The notes beneath the pieces were generated by a model. That model was not told where the DNA came from, did not search any database, and saw nothing but the letters and a program-made list of their open reading frames with translations. The position numbers and the translations under genes were made by a program. Positions 1 to 8,054 of a stretch of 64,000 nt of DNA are shown here, piece after piece; position 1 is the first letter of the stretch; each line of letters opens with the position of its first letter. This DNA is from Roseibium aggregatum IAM 12614 (GTDB taxonomy: Bacteria; Pseudomonadota; Alphaproteobacteria; Rhizobiales; Stappiaceae): contig NZ_AAUW01000016.1 of assembly GCF_000168975.1 (NCBI RefSeq), positions 62,001-126,000 of the forward strand, written 5' to 3'.

Positions 1-139
1 ACAAAGCACTTTCTGAAATTTCAATCGATTAGTCTTCAAACAGCTTATGGACATTGCGTTTGCACAAGAGCTAAACACCCTGCGCAGGCTAAAGACTTGC
101 CACTCATTGCGCTGGAAAGACCAAAAGGGAGTTTTGTGT

Positions 140-1573
140 ATGGCGGCTATGGATAATCACTTCGAGAACTGGAAGGAAAAACAGTCCGCCGCCGAGCAGA
201 TGATCCCGCTCGTTGGTCACCTCTACCGTGATTTCGGCATCAACATCCGCATTTTCGGGCGTCGCCTGCTGAACAACTCCGCCATCGAGATCATCAAGGC
301 ACACCGCTATGCCTTGCAGATCACCGGGCAGGAGCTGGAAGTCTCCAGGAGCCTTGAAATCGTCAAGGCGATGCTCGAGATGGATCTCGCCGCCTCCCGC
401 GTCGACCTCGGCAAGCTCTGCCACCGCTACATGGAAGAAGGCGGTGACGTTAAGAGTTTCCTTGAGACGCAGCTTGCCAGCATCAACACCGGCAAAACCT
501 CCATCCTGCAGGAACCGCAGGACGTCGTTCTTTACGGTTTCGGCCGCATTGGCCGTCTTCTCGCCCGCATGCTGATCGAACGCGTCGGCGCCGGCAACAA
601 GATGCGCCTTCGTGCAATTGTCGTGCGCGGCGGCAAGGAGGGCGATCTCAAGAAACGCTCCAGCCTGCTGCGACGGGACTCCGTCCACGGCGCATTCAGT
701 GGCTCCATCACCATCGATGAAGAGCAGAACGCGATCATCGCCAACGGCAATTACATCCAGGTGATCTACGCCAACTCGCCCGCCGAGGTCGACTACACCA
801 AATACGGCATCCGCAATGCGCTGGTGGTCGACAACACGGGCATCTGGCGCGACGAGGAGAGCCTTGGCCAACATCTGAAATGTCCGGGTGCATCGAAGGT
901 CATCCTCACCGCGCCAGGCAAAGGCAACATAAAGAATGTCGTCTATGGCGTGAACCACGGCGACATCACGGAAGACGACAAGATCCTGAGTGCCGCCTCC
1001 TGCACCACCAACGCGATCACGCCGGTACTCAAGGTGATCAACGATGAGTTCGGCATCGAGAACGGCCACGTGGAAACCATCCACGCCTTTACCAACGACC
1101 AGAACCTGATCGACAACTACCACAAGGGCGATCGCCGCGGCCGGGCCGCACCCTTGAACATGGTCCTGACGAGCACTGGCGCGGCAAGCGCCGTCGCAAA
1201 GTGCCTGCCGGAAATGAAGGGCAAGCTGACCGGCAACGCGGTTCGCGTGCCGATCCCCAATGTCTCCATGGCCATCCTGAACCTGAACCTCAAGCGCGAG
1301 ACGACGGCCGAGGAAATGAACGATTACCTGCGGGGCGTTTCCGTACAGTCGCTGATGCAGGACCAGATCGACTACACAGCCTCGACCGAACTGGTCTCCT
1401 CCGACCTCGTCGGCTCCACCCACGCCGGCGTGGTCGACAGCCAGGCCACCATCGTCGACGGCAACCGCCTGGTCCTCTACGTCTGGTACGACAACGAGGC
1501 AGGCTACAGCACCCAGGTTATCCGCCTGATGCAAGAAGTAGCGGGCATGAAATACCCGACAGTCCCGGCGTAA
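140..1573 (+). CDS. gap: glyceraldehyde-3-phosphate dehydrogenase, long form
   Basis: Oxidises glyceraldehyde 3-phosphate to 1,3-bisphosphoglycerate with NAD(P) in central carbon metabolism. The Rossmann motif GFGRIGRLLARML lies after a roughly 130-residue N-terminal extension, and the catalytic cysteine is in SAASCTTNAITPV. HAFTNDQNLIDNYH and the C-terminal WYDNEAGYSTQVIRL are further family blocks. The predicted 477 residues match the extended GAPDH form known in pseudomonads and some marine proteobacteria rather than the ~335-residue classical enzyme. The frame is open from an ATG at 47, but I chose the ATG at 140 because AGGGAG lies about 9 bases before it and the protein then begins as family members do. 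It is monocistronic, with a hairpin just downstream. The family call is firm; the metabolic direction cannot be read from sequence. Confidence 0.93.
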   Translation: MAAMDNHFENWKEKQSAAEQMIPLVGHLYRDFGINIRIFGRRLLNNSAIEIIKAHRYALQITGQELEVSRSLEIVKAMLEMDLAASRVDLGKLCHRYMEEGGDVKSFLETQLASINTGKTSILQEPQDVVLYGFGRIGRLLARMLIERVGAGNKMRLRAIVVRGGKEGDLKKRSSLLRRDSVHGAFSGSITIDEEQNAIIANGNYIQVIYANSPAEVDYTKYGIRNALVVDNTGIWRDEESLGQHLKCPGASKVILTAPGKGNIKNVVYGVNHGDITEDDKILSAASCTTNAITPVLKVINDEFGIENGHVETIHAFTNDQNLIDNYHKGDRRGRAAPLNMVLTSTGAASAVAKCLPEMKGKLTGNAVRVPIPNVSMAILNLNLKRETTAEEMNDYLRGVSVQSLMQDQIDYTASTELVSSDLVGSTHAGVVDSQATIVDGNRLVLYVWYDNEAGYSTQVIRLMQEVAGMKYPTVPA

Positions 1574-1595
1574 CACCGGCCTCAACAAACTGCAC

Positions 1596-1619
1596 GGGGC
1601 CAAGCCATGCCTTGGCCCC
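1596..1619 (+). terminator. hairpin downstream of gap
   Basis: A perfect 9-bp stem (GGGGCCAAG / CTTGGCCCC) with a 6-base loop sits 22 bases after the gap stop codon. The following bases are only moderately T-rich (TGCCTTTGCCT), so it is a plausible but imperfect intrinsic terminator. Confidence 0.6.
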
Positions 1620-1978
1620 TGCCTTTGCCTCCCCGATTGGTAGCGGGTTGCTCTGACATGGAAATGGCGCAGCGCATTTGGCAGATCGAGCGCAACAAGC
1701 TAGTCAGCAAAGCGCTCCCACTCCAGTCGTTCGAAAGACATTTGCGACTTCCTGGAAGCTGGCCTTGCCGATAGCGCCGGTCGATCACTTCGAAGAAGTG
1801 GTTCGAATCCCATTCGGCCCGCGATTCACCACCGATATCCGCCTAAAACAGCTTATGTACAGCCGATCACAGTAACGCGGGCTCGCGGGATAGGTGACCC
1901 GAAAAGACCACAGTCCCGGCTGACGTTCTATTGGTTTCGCCCAATGTTAACTGCTCGACGACGCTAATTCTGGTTACG
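1620..1978. other. intergenic region without a recognised gene
   Basis: Between gap and the convergent marR. A short open frame at 1678-1875 on the plus strand has no recognisable domain. CACTTC-GAA-GAAGTG at 1786-1800 forms a small hairpin, next to a tRNA T-arm-like string that does not fold into a tRNA. I see no other structure. Confidence 0.5.
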
Positions 1979-2395
1979 TTATTTTGTTTCCGCTGTGCCG
2001 AATTTCGTCGACAGCAACTCCTCGCAACCATGCTCCTTGAGTGCGGCAGTCAGGGCTGCCTCGTAGTCGGGCTGTGCGCTTTCAAGACGTGACCGGCCCT
2101 TGTCGGTCAGGACCGTATAGACACCGCGCTTGTCGTCCGGGCAAAGATCGCGAATAGTCAGGCCGTGACGCTCCAGACGCTCGACCATTCGGGAAACCGA
2201 GCTTTGGTTCAGGCGCAGATACGAGGCCAGTTCCTGCATCCGGAGCTCGGAATCGGGTGACCGCGACAATATCTGGAGCGCACGATAGTCCGACAGGCCA
2301 ACGCCATGCTGTTCCTGCAAGGTCCTGCCCAGCTCGGCTTCGATATTGGCCACGACCTGGATCAGCTTGAGCCATAATTCGCTTTTTTCTGCCAT
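1979..2395 (-). CDS. MarR-family transcriptional regulator
   Basis: A 138-residue winged-helix regulator. The recognition-helix region reads MQELASYLRLNQSSVSRMVERLERHG, shown here as two pieces, MQELASYLRLNQSS and VSRMVERLERHG. It is followed by the wing with DKRGVYTVLTDKG, typical of MarR proteins. I start at MAEKSE because GAGGAA lies about 10 bases upstream; an ATG six codons earlier overlaps that ribosome site. It is the last gene of a minus-strand run SMR, SMR, deaminase, marR. A palindrome 43-60 bases before its start resembles two palindromes ahead of the first SMR gene, so it probably represses itself and the efflux operon, with a small ligand relieving repression. The family is clear; the ligand is unknown. 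Confidence 0.88.
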   Translation of the reverse strand: MAEKSELWLKLIQVVANIEAELGRTLQEQHGVGLSDYRALQILSRSPDSELRMQELASYLRLNQSSVSRMVERLERHGLTIRDLCPDDKRGVYTVLTDKGRSRLESAQPDYEAALTAALKEHGCEELLSTKFGTAETK

Positions 2396-2437
2396 TACAC
2401 GCGCGTTCCTCATGAGCGATTAGCGGGACATTTATCA

Positions 2438-2455
2438 TATGTATGTCCATGCAAT
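2438..2455. promoter_or_regulatory. candidate MarR operator upstream of marR
   Basis: Reads TATGTATGTCCATGCAAT. It matches 14 of 18 positions of the palindrome TTTGTATGCGCATGCAAA, which is the reverse strand of the site at 3867-3884. The half-site core GTATG / CATGC is fully kept. It lies between the deaminase gene and marR, implying a separate autoregulated promoter for marR. Assignment to this MarR protein is inference from proximity and repetition. Confidence 0.6.
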
Positions 2456-2462
2456 CACTGTC

Positions 2463-2969
2463 TCAAGGGAATTCGGGCTGGTTTAACCCCCGCGGCCCTG
2501 AGCGAAATGCCAGGAATGGGCGCAGCCTTTCCGCAACAGCCAATTTGCACACAACCGGCGACCGCCAGCTTTGAGGATCATCGCTGAAGAGGCGATAACT
2601 GCCGCGATAGTCGAAACCATATGCGGTAGCCTCGTCCCGATCGGCTGCGAACAATATCCGCGAAACACCTGCATCGAGCGCGCTCATGTAACACATCGCG
2701 CATGGTTCCCCCGATGCCAGAAGCGTTGCCCCGTGCAGATGCACTGTGCCGTGGGTGCGGCAAGCATCGCGTATTGCCTCGACCTCGGCATGGGCGGTGG
2801 GATCGTGATACTCCCGGACGCGGTTGACACCGCGTCCGAGGATCTCGCCATTGCGATCGACGACGAAGGCCGTGAACGGGATGCCGCCATCACGAACATG
2901 ATCCACGGAGAAAGAGACGGCTTCCTCCATGAGCTGCGTGATGCGGGTCGGCGAATGAGCGGCCACCAC
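2463..2969 (-). CDS. nucleoside/guanine deaminase (CDA-fold, GuaD-like)
   Basis: A zinc hydrolytic deaminase of the cytidine-deaminase fold, cytosolic, 168 residues. The zinc and catalytic residues are visible as HAEVEAIRDACR (His ligand and proton-shuttling Glu) and PCAMCYMSAL (two Cys ligands). The N-terminal block GGIPFTAFVVDRNGEILGRG and overall length resemble bacterial guanine deaminases and related purine deaminases more than tRNA adenosine deaminase TadA. The start is GTG at 2969; the preceding SMR stop codon TAG shares its G, so translation is probably coupled. In this operon its substrate may be the compound, or a product of it, exported by the SMR pair. The fold is certain; the substrate (guanine, an analogue or another aminated heterocycle) is not. 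Confidence 0.85.
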   Translation of the reverse strand: MVAAHSPTRITQLMEEAVSFSVDHVRDGGIPFTAFVVDRNGEILGRGVNRVREYHDPTAHAEVEAIRDACRTHGTVHLHGATLLASGEPCAMCYMSALDAGVSRILFAADRDEATAYGFDYRGSYRLFSDDPQSWRSPVVCKLAVAERLRPFLAFRSGPRGLNQPEFP

Positions 2970-3343
2970 TAGGCTTCCGCCTGCAGCGCCGGGCTGTCAG
3001 CGAGCTTCAACCAAACCACGCCGGCAATGATGACCGCCAGCCAGATTGCCTGGACCAGCGTGAGGGGCTGATCGAGCAGGACGCTGCCGAAGACTGCCGC
3101 ACCGACAGAGCCGATGCCTGCCCACACCGCGTAACCGATTCCCACGTCGATCGTTCGCAAGGCGGCGCTGAGGAAGTAAAGCGTGAGCAGGAAGAACACC
3201 AGGGCGGCGGCCGACCAACTCAGGACCGTGAACGCCTGGCTACCGCCAACGCTGAGCGCATAGCCGATCTCGAAGGCGCTCGCCAGCATCAACATGCTCC
3301 ATGCTCGCCCGCTGCTTTGGGTCTTTTCATCCGTGGTCGTCAT
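2969..3343 (-). CDS. SMR-family efflux subunit (second of a pair)
   Basis: A 124-residue four-helix inner-membrane protein of the small multidrug resistance family, which exports cationic compounds in exchange for protons. The membrane-embedded glutamate is in ASAFEIGYALS, and the GYAVWAGIG block in helix 3 and the terminal AIWLAVIIAGVVWLKL helix are typical. It has a polar N-terminal tail of about 15 residues that the neighbouring SMR lacks. It lies 50 bases after the other SMR gene, and its stop overlaps the deaminase start by one base. Two dissimilar SMR genes side by side usually form an obligate heterodimer. The exported compound cannot be deduced. Confidence 0.88.
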   Translation of the reverse strand: MTTTDEKTQSSGRAWSMLMLASAFEIGYALSVGGSQAFTVLSWSAAALVFFLLTLYFLSAALRTIDVGIGYAVWAGIGSVGAAVFGSVLLDQPLTLVQAIWLAVIIAGVVWLKLADSPALQAEA

Positions 3344-3393
3344 TTCAGTTTCCTTTCAGGTCGGATGGGAATTGTGTGAGGGAAGGCTGTTCG

Positions 3394-3714
3394 TTACGCC
3401 GCGCCACTGAGGCGCAGTCCGACGACGCCTCCGATCACGAGGGCGATGCCGAGAGACTTTTTCAGGTTGAGTTTCTGGCCGAAGAACAGGGCACCAAGGA
3501 TAACGATCCCGACGCCTGCAACGGAGGTCCAGATGGCGTAGCCTACGCCGACATCGAAGGTGAGAAGGGCAAGGCTGAGGAAGAAGGTGGCGATTGCACC
3601 GCTGGCAAGGGTGGTGATGGTCCACCCGAGGCGCGTGAATCCCTTCGCATTGCCTGCGCTGATTGCGACCGCGATCTCAAAGATCACGGCGGTTCCAAGA
3701 TAGAGCCAGCTCAT
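3394..3714 (-). CDS. SMR-family efflux subunit (first of a pair)
   Basis: A 106-residue protein, close to the EmrE length, with four hydrophobic helices. Helix 1 reads MSWLYLGTAVIFEIAVAIS and holds the expected glutamate at residue 13. GFTRLGW follows, and GYAIWTSVAGVGIVILGAL matches the helix 3 signature. It differs clearly from its neighbour, as in paired SMR systems. It is the promoter-proximal gene: about 150 bases of leader separate it from a promoter region that carries two 18-bp palindromes. Induction through the operon's MarR regulator is the likely control. Family certain, substrate unknown. Confidence 0.88.
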   Translation of the reverse strand: MSWLYLGTAVIFEIAVAISAGNAKGFTRLGWTITTLASGAIATFFLSLALLTFDVGVGYAIWTSVAGVGIVILGALFFGQKLNLKKSLGIALVIGGVVGLRLSGAA

Positions 3715-3866
3715 AGTGTTTTCCTTTCGTCACTGGTTGCGTTCGAAGCCTGTGCCTGGCGGCTTGATTGCTTCGTCTGGTCGAGACGGCGAACGACGCC
3801 GTCATCGAGTTGGGCGATTGCCTTGTCGCAGCGTGGTCCCGAGGCGGGCCCGCACTCGCAATATTG

Positions 3867-3884
3867 TTTGCATGCGCATACAAA
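3867..3884. promoter_or_regulatory. candidate MarR operator, SMR-proximal site
   Basis: TTTGCATGCGCATACAAA is an 18-bp near-perfect palindrome (one mismatched pair) in an AT-richer stretch. Its centre is 46 bp from that of the site at 3913-3930, and it overlaps where the -10 element of the minus-strand SMR promoter would fall. Confidence 0.7.
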
Positions 3885-3908
3885 TAATTGGGATATACAA
3901 GAAGTCAA
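3885..3908 (-). promoter_or_regulatory. candidate promoter of the SMR-deaminase operon
   Basis: On the minus strand a TTGACT -35-like hexamer (3903-3908) lies between the two palindromes. The -10 is poorly defined (TATTTG or ATTTGT around 3880-3886) and falls into the proximal palindrome, so a bound repressor would block it. No transcription data support the exact start. Confidence 0.4.
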
Positions 3909-3912
3909 TTTA

Positions 3913-3930
3913 TTTGCTTGCGCATGCAAA
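3913..3930. promoter_or_regulatory. candidate MarR operator, distal site
   Basis: TTTGCTTGCGCATGCAAA is a near-palindrome sharing 16 of 18 bases with the site at 3867-3884. It lies just upstream of the -35-like hexamer. The pair of sites flanking one promoter suggests cooperative repression. Confidence 0.65.
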
Positions 3931-4499
3931 TAAAAATCCTGTGATGTCGGAAGCGCTGCAAGGCCCTTGGCTGTTGATGCCCAGGTGCGGGGGTGGAACT
4001 GGACCTTGTGGTTGTTCTCACGAGCGGAAGATTTGATGTGCCCGGTTGCCGCATATTCCAGGTGGACTTGCCCTTGTGCCCTCAAGCTCCAGCTGGTGCG
4101 GCGCGATATGTCCTCACCTCCACGACGTGCGTCGAAAAAGGCTGCATGCCGGTCGCGCAAGGCGACCAGAGGTCCTGCGACACTTGGAACCTTCAATCGT
4201 TTTAGAAACTTAGAGCGGAGACGTCGTTCTCGGTTTGATTGGCTTCGTCCAACCACGGGCCATTGGTTGCCACCACAACTGGACAAATGCTCGCCGATCA
4301 CCGCACGCCGAAATGGCTATTCGTGCTGGTGAGCATTGCCTTCAGCCACTGCTAAACAGACAAAGGCCACCGACACAGGAGACGGCGGCTGAGCAGCGCG
4401 AAGAGGGCTTTCATCGCAGTTGGCTGGAAGGCCCGTTTCGGTTGGGTTTATTCGCGAAGCAGTTCAGGAGTGGTCACTTCGTCCGGCCAGTCCTCCTAA
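3931..4499. other. intergenic region without a recognised gene
   Basis: Open frames exist on both strands (for example 3967-4332 plus and 3711-4301 minus), but none has a ribosome site, a domain or natural codon patterns that I can recognise. The region is probably decayed sequence between the SMR operon and the LysR fossil. Confidence 0.5.
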
Positions 4500-4835
4500 C
4501 CGTCGCCCGAAGATCTGACGGCGCATGACTGCCTTTTTTACACTGCCGCACTTTCACCGGACTGGGTCTTCCAGTCCGACAACAGAAAGATCTCGGTGCG
4601 CCCGTCCGGACGTTCGCCTGGGCGGTTGCGGCGCTGGGAATTGCTCAAGCGCCCCTGCTTCTCGTCAACGAAGCGGTTGAACGCGGTGACCTGGTTCCCT
4701 TGTTGCTTGACTACCCGGCATCGGCAGTCGGTCTTTACGTGCTTCCCCCCCGGGCGCGAACACGCCCAGGAAAATCAGAGTTCTGATCGATGCCCTTGTC
4801 GGGAATGTCTCCGGGAAACCCAACTGGCGGATCGG
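4500..4835 (+). pseudogene. LysR-type regulator, C-terminal fossil with frameshifts
   Basis: Pieces of a LysR substrate-binding domain appear in sequence but in changing frames. EDLTAHDCLFYTAALSPDW at 4509-4565 continues VFQSDNRKISVRPSGRSPG. It jumps frame to ALGIAQAPLLLVNEAVERGD (from 4631), then to PPGREHA at a run of seven C (4745-4751), then to RKIRVLIDALVG. These match the order of LysR C-terminal blocks (DL..HDC, W.F, GLGIA..P..LV, PPGR, V..F.D.L). At least three frame changes and no N-terminal HTH mean it is dead. The exact ends are uncertain. Confidence 0.7.
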
Positions 4836-4967
4836 GCTCGTGAAACCGATTGAAAGACCAACGAACGATGTCGGTCGCAGGCCGGAACGCGACACTCACC
4901 GGGTGCTCATGAATCGCGAACTGCTGCAAGGTGTTGATGGGCGATTACCGGCAATAGCTGAAGGTAA

Positions 4968-5001
4968 GTCTGCCTTTACGTCGCAGCTCTCAACAGCGGG
5001 C
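4968..5001 (+). repeat. 34-bp dispersed repeat, copy 1
   Basis: It begins GTCTGCCTTT and ends CTCTCAACAGCGGGC. It matches 30 of 34 positions of the sequence at 18036-18069. It lies after the LysR fossil and before the IS91-like element. Confidence 0.6.
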
Positions 5002-5190
5002 AGTCCGCTCCCCGCCCCTGGACTGCCTGGCTGGTTCCGGCTTGACCTGCCAGTCAGCAAATCGCTCCCGTGCACGAACCCGCTGCGCGGGAAGGTACGC
5101 TTGGCGAGGCTTAGAAGAATCGTCTGAAGCTCTGGGCAGGTAGAGGAAGTAGTCCGAGCATGGAGTTCCTTTCAACAGGAGGAACTCGCC

Positions 5191-6095
5191 ATGACCACCT
5201 TTCAGACCGATACCCCGATCACACCGCTGCGTCAGCGCATGCAGCAAGACATGGTGATGCGGGGCCTGGGCTCCCATACACAGAATGATTACGTTCGCCA
5301 CGTCAGGAACTTCTCCGCGTTCCTCGGGCGCCCTCCCGACACAGCGACCGCCGAGGACATCCGGCACTACCAGTTGCACCAGCACGAGACCGGCGTGGGC
5401 ACGGCGACGATCAACAGCACGGTTTCGGCGCTGCGCTTCCTGTTCACGGTAACGCTGAACCGGCGGGATTTGTCGCGAACTCTTGTGATCACCCGCAACC
5501 CGCGCAAGCTGCCCGAGGTGTTGAGCGTGGAGGAAGCCGCACGTTTGCTCGAGGCGGTGCCTGGAATCAAATACAAGGCGGCACTCGGTGCCGCCTATGG
5601 CGCGGGCCTGCGTGTCTCCGAGGTCGCGCATCTCAAGGTCGACGATATCGACTCGACCCGCATGCTGAGCCGCGTCGAACAGGGCAAGGGACGCAAGGAC
5701 CGCAACGCCATGCTTTCACCGCAACTTCTGGAGCTCTTGCGTGTGTGGTGGCGCGAAGGCAGGCGGCGCGGCGTGATGCTGCCCCATGGCTGGCTGTTTC
5801 CGGGACGCAGCTGCACCGATCCGATCTCGTCGCGGCAATTGCATCGTGCCGTCCAGGAAGCGGCCGAGGTCCCGGTCTTCGCAAGCGCGTCAGTCCGCAT
5901 ACATTGCGGCACAGCTTTGCAACCCACCTCCTGGAGGACGGTACCGATATCAGGGTCATCCAGGTTCTGCTCGGACACAGCAAGCTGGAGACGACGGCGC
6001 TCTACGCCAAGGTCTCGCCCCGGACGATCCACGCGGTCGCAGGGCCTCTCGACCGGCTGATGGCGCAGATGGAAGGCAAGACGTCGCCCGAGTGA
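5191..6095 (+). pseudogene. tyrosine recombinase/integrase, frameshifted
   Basis: A phage-integrase-type recombinase. The N-terminal SAM-like core-binding domain includes [20 protein letters not shown], and the catalytic domain starts near [20 protein letters not shown], with the first Arg of the RKHRHY set in GLRVSE. The reading frame breaks near 5870: after VQEAAEV the frame gives nonsense. The +1-shifted frame continues [20 protein letters not shown] (the H-x-x-R block) and [16 protein letters not shown] (His and the nucleophilic Tyr). Restoring one base, GCC for CC, rejoins the two. The start follows a strong AGGAGGAA ribosome site (5176-5183). It is probably inactive as an integrase unless frameshifting occurs. 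Confidence 0.85.
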
Positions 6096-6099
6096 ACAA

Positions 6100-7290
6100 G
6101 TGCGAACCTCAATCGAGGTCGCTGACATCTTCCGCGCTGCCGGGCCGGCCTACCGGGCGACCCATGAGGGACACCTGAGCCTTGCCCAGCTCAAGGTGAT
6201 GTCGGCGGTCGAACAGTGCCGCACAGCTGCATTGGGCGGACACGTCGAGGCCTGCGAGGACTGCGGGCACTGGCGCATCGCCTATAACAGCTGCCGCAAC
6301 CGGCACTGCCCCAAGTGTCAGGGCGCCGCCGCGCGCGCCTGGCTTGCCGAGCGGGAGGCTGACCTCCTGCCGGTCGGCTACTTCCATGTCGTCTTCACGC
6401 TGCCCGCCGAGATCGCCGCCATCGCCTTCCAGAACAAGGCGTTGGTCTACGACCTGTTGTTCCGGGCAGCCTCAGAGACGATGCTGACGATCGCCGCCGA
6501 CCCGAAGCATCTCGGGGCAAGGATCGGCATCACCGCGGTGCTGCACACCTGGGGATCGGCGATGACCCACCATCCCCATGTGCACATGATCGTGCCGGGC
6601 GGCGGCATCTCGCTCAATGGAACGCGCTGGATATCGTCGCGCCCCGCATTCCTGCTGCCGGTGCGTGTGCTGGGCAAGCTGTTCCGCCGCCTGTTCCTGA
6701 GCCGGTTGATCGCCCTCCACGATACAGGACAGCTCGCCTTCTTCGGATCAATGACCCAACTGGCGAACCGCAGGGTCTTTCTGCGTCATCTGAAGCCTGT
6801 CCGCAGCAAACGCTGGATCGTCTACGCCAAGCCGCCCTTTGCCGGACCGGAAGCGGTGCTCGCCTATCTGGCCCGCTACACCCACAGGGTCGCCATCTCG
6901 AACCGCCGTCTCATCCGCTTCGACGAGAACGGGGTCACCTTCCGCTACAAGGACTACCGCCGCAACGGCACCGACCGGCAGCAGGTCATGACGCTCACCC
7001 CGGACGAGTTCATCCGACGCTTCCTGCTCCACGTCCTGCCGCGCGGCTTCCATCGCATCCGCCACTATGGCTTGCTTGCCGGCACCTCTCGCAAGGCCAG
7101 TCTCAATCACGCTCGCGAGTTGCTGAGCGTCGCCACGGAGCTCAAAAAGGATGCGCCAGAGCCTGCCGAGACGCGCCCGACATGCCCTTGCTGCGGTGGC
7201 CACATGATCATCATCGAGACCTTCGCCCGCTGGCAACAGCCCCGTGCACCGCCATGCTGCACCGCTTCAACCCGGGAGACCGCGCCATGA
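6100..7290 (+). CDS. IS91-family transposase
   Basis: A rolling-circle (HUH, Y1) transposase of 396 residues starting at a GTG five bases after the integrase stop. An N-terminal zinc-binding segment CRNRHCPKCQ follows an upstream CEDCGHW. The metal-binding HUH motif is HPHVHMIVPGGG (about residues 158-169), and the candidate nucleophilic tyrosine is in LARYTHRVAISN (Tyr about 260). A C-terminal CPCCGGHM is also present. All expected blocks are in one uninterrupted frame, so this gene looks intact although its partner integrase is broken. Confidence 0.9.
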   Translation: MRTSIEVADIFRAAGPAYRATHEGHLSLAQLKVMSAVEQCRTAALGGHVEACEDCGHWRIAYNSCRNRHCPKCQGAAARAWLAEREADLLPVGYFHVVFTLPAEIAAIAFQNKALVYDLLFRAASETMLTIAADPKHLGARIGITAVLHTWGSAMTHHPHVHMIVPGGGISLNGTRWISSRPAFLLPVRVLGKLFRRLFLSRLIALHDTGQLAFFGSMTQLANRRVFLRHLKPVRSKRWIVYAKPPFAGPEAVLAYLARYTHRVAISNRRLIRFDENGVTFRYKDYRRNGTDRQQVMTLTPDEFIRRFLLHVLPRGFHRIRHYGLLAGTSRKASLNHARELLSVATELKKDAPEPAETRPTCPCCGGHMIIIETFARWQQPRAPPCCTASTRETAP

Positions 7291-7722
7291 CCCGGCATGG
7301 ACTATTCGCTCGAACGGCCGCCCTGCAACGGCACCGGCCAATAGATCCGCTTGCGCACTGTGAAAAGACGACGGCTCACAACCGCGAAAACCCGCCCAAG
7401 GTCACTGCGATAAGCGTTGAGCCAACGCTACTATGCCGCTTGCTCGCCTGGCTCAATCCACCATTTGCTGCTGTTTGGATCTGTCCAAGACCTGCCGCGA
7501 AAAACAAATCCCCATAGCCTGGAGTGTGCCGACCGCGGGTTCCTGCATGGGAGGCTTTCGTACGCCTGACGGCACCCGAAAACCTTAGCCAAAATCGGAC
7601 ATCAGCAACCCCAGGCAAGGTTCTCGAAAGCTGTCGTTCTGGAACTGGGAAGTCGAAGTCAGAACGGAACAAATCCGACCGCTCTTCGGGGGAGGCATCA
7701 GAGCACTCCCGGAAAAACCTAA
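7291..7722. other. IS91 downstream flank, no recognised gene
   Basis: Contains the GCGTT-GAGCC-AACGC hairpin near 7414-7428. Open frames on both strands are short and have no recognised domain. It probably holds the right end of the IS91-like element and the lost 5' part of the following LuxR gene. Confidence 0.45.
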
Positions 7723-8046
7723 ATTTCAAAAGTTGGGTTATTCGCCATCAGGCCTTTCACTGCGGACGATCAGGAAATCGTCTCCCACGCGTTGCGCGGT
7801 ATTCGCTGGTTCTTCAAGCATCAGATGCTGGGAGAAGGCGTTGGCGTGGCAAGCGCCCCGCTGACCCCGGTCGAGCAGCAGGTATTGCAAGGCCTGTTGC
7901 TTGGCCTGACGGAAAAACAGATCGCCGAGCAGAACAACCAGAGCCCGCATACCACCCACGACCACGTGAAGCGGATCTTCCGCAAATACGGTGTGTCCAG
8001 CCGTTCGGTGCTGATGGCGCTCTGGCTTGGCAAGGGATTGATTTGA
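7723..8046 (+). pseudogene. LuxR-type HTH regulator, C-terminal remnant
   Basis: The open frame after the TAA at 7720-7722 reads KVGLFAIRPFTADDQEIV, then ALRGIRWFFKHQMLGEG. The C-terminal LuxR HTH follows: LTPVEQQVLQGLLLGLTEKQ, IAEQNNQSPHTTHDHVKRIF and RKYGVSSRSVLMALWLG. This matches LuxR proteins whose N-terminal sensory half ends in a PFT..D..IV block before the HTH. No start codon with a ribosome site precedes it, and the sensory domain is missing, so the gene is truncated from the 5' side, plausibly by the IS91 insertion. A separate HTH-only protein from an internal TTG at 7792 is possible but unsupported. Confidence 0.75.
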
Positions 8047-8054
8047 AACAATAA

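Larger units (their letters stand above)
5191..7290 (+). mobile_element. IS91-like element (integrase + HUH transposase)
   Basis: Two adjacent plus-strand genes, a tyrosine recombinase and an IS91-family Y1-type transposase, form an element of the rolling-circle IS91 type that carries an accessory integrase. IS91 elements lack inverted terminal repeats, so I cannot fix the ends; the coordinates cover only the coding part. A small hairpin GCGTT-GAGCC-AACGC lies beyond it at about 7414-7428. It lies between a LysR fossil and a truncated LuxR remnant, consistent with an insertion hot spot. Confidence 0.8.

Noticed and set aside
104..1603. Long antisense open frame opposite gap, and similar ones opposite uvrC (25336-27393), the RND operon (19836-22349) and the sensor kinase (40585-42018).
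   Set aside because: Antisense to genes with clear catalytic motifs; high GC removes stop codons on the opposite strand, and the translations show no domains.
1786..1830. tRNA-like T-arm string GGTTCGAATCCC next to a small hairpin.
   Set aside because: Only two of the four outer T-stem pairs form and no anticodon or acceptor arms can be folded around it.
3711..4301. Minus-strand open frame covering the SMR promoter.
   Set aside because: No domain or ribosome site, and it overlaps the palindromic operators.
5191..6095. Programmed frameshifting in the integrase.
   Set aside because: No clear slippery heptamer or downstream pseudoknot at the break; a simple one-base loss explains it better.
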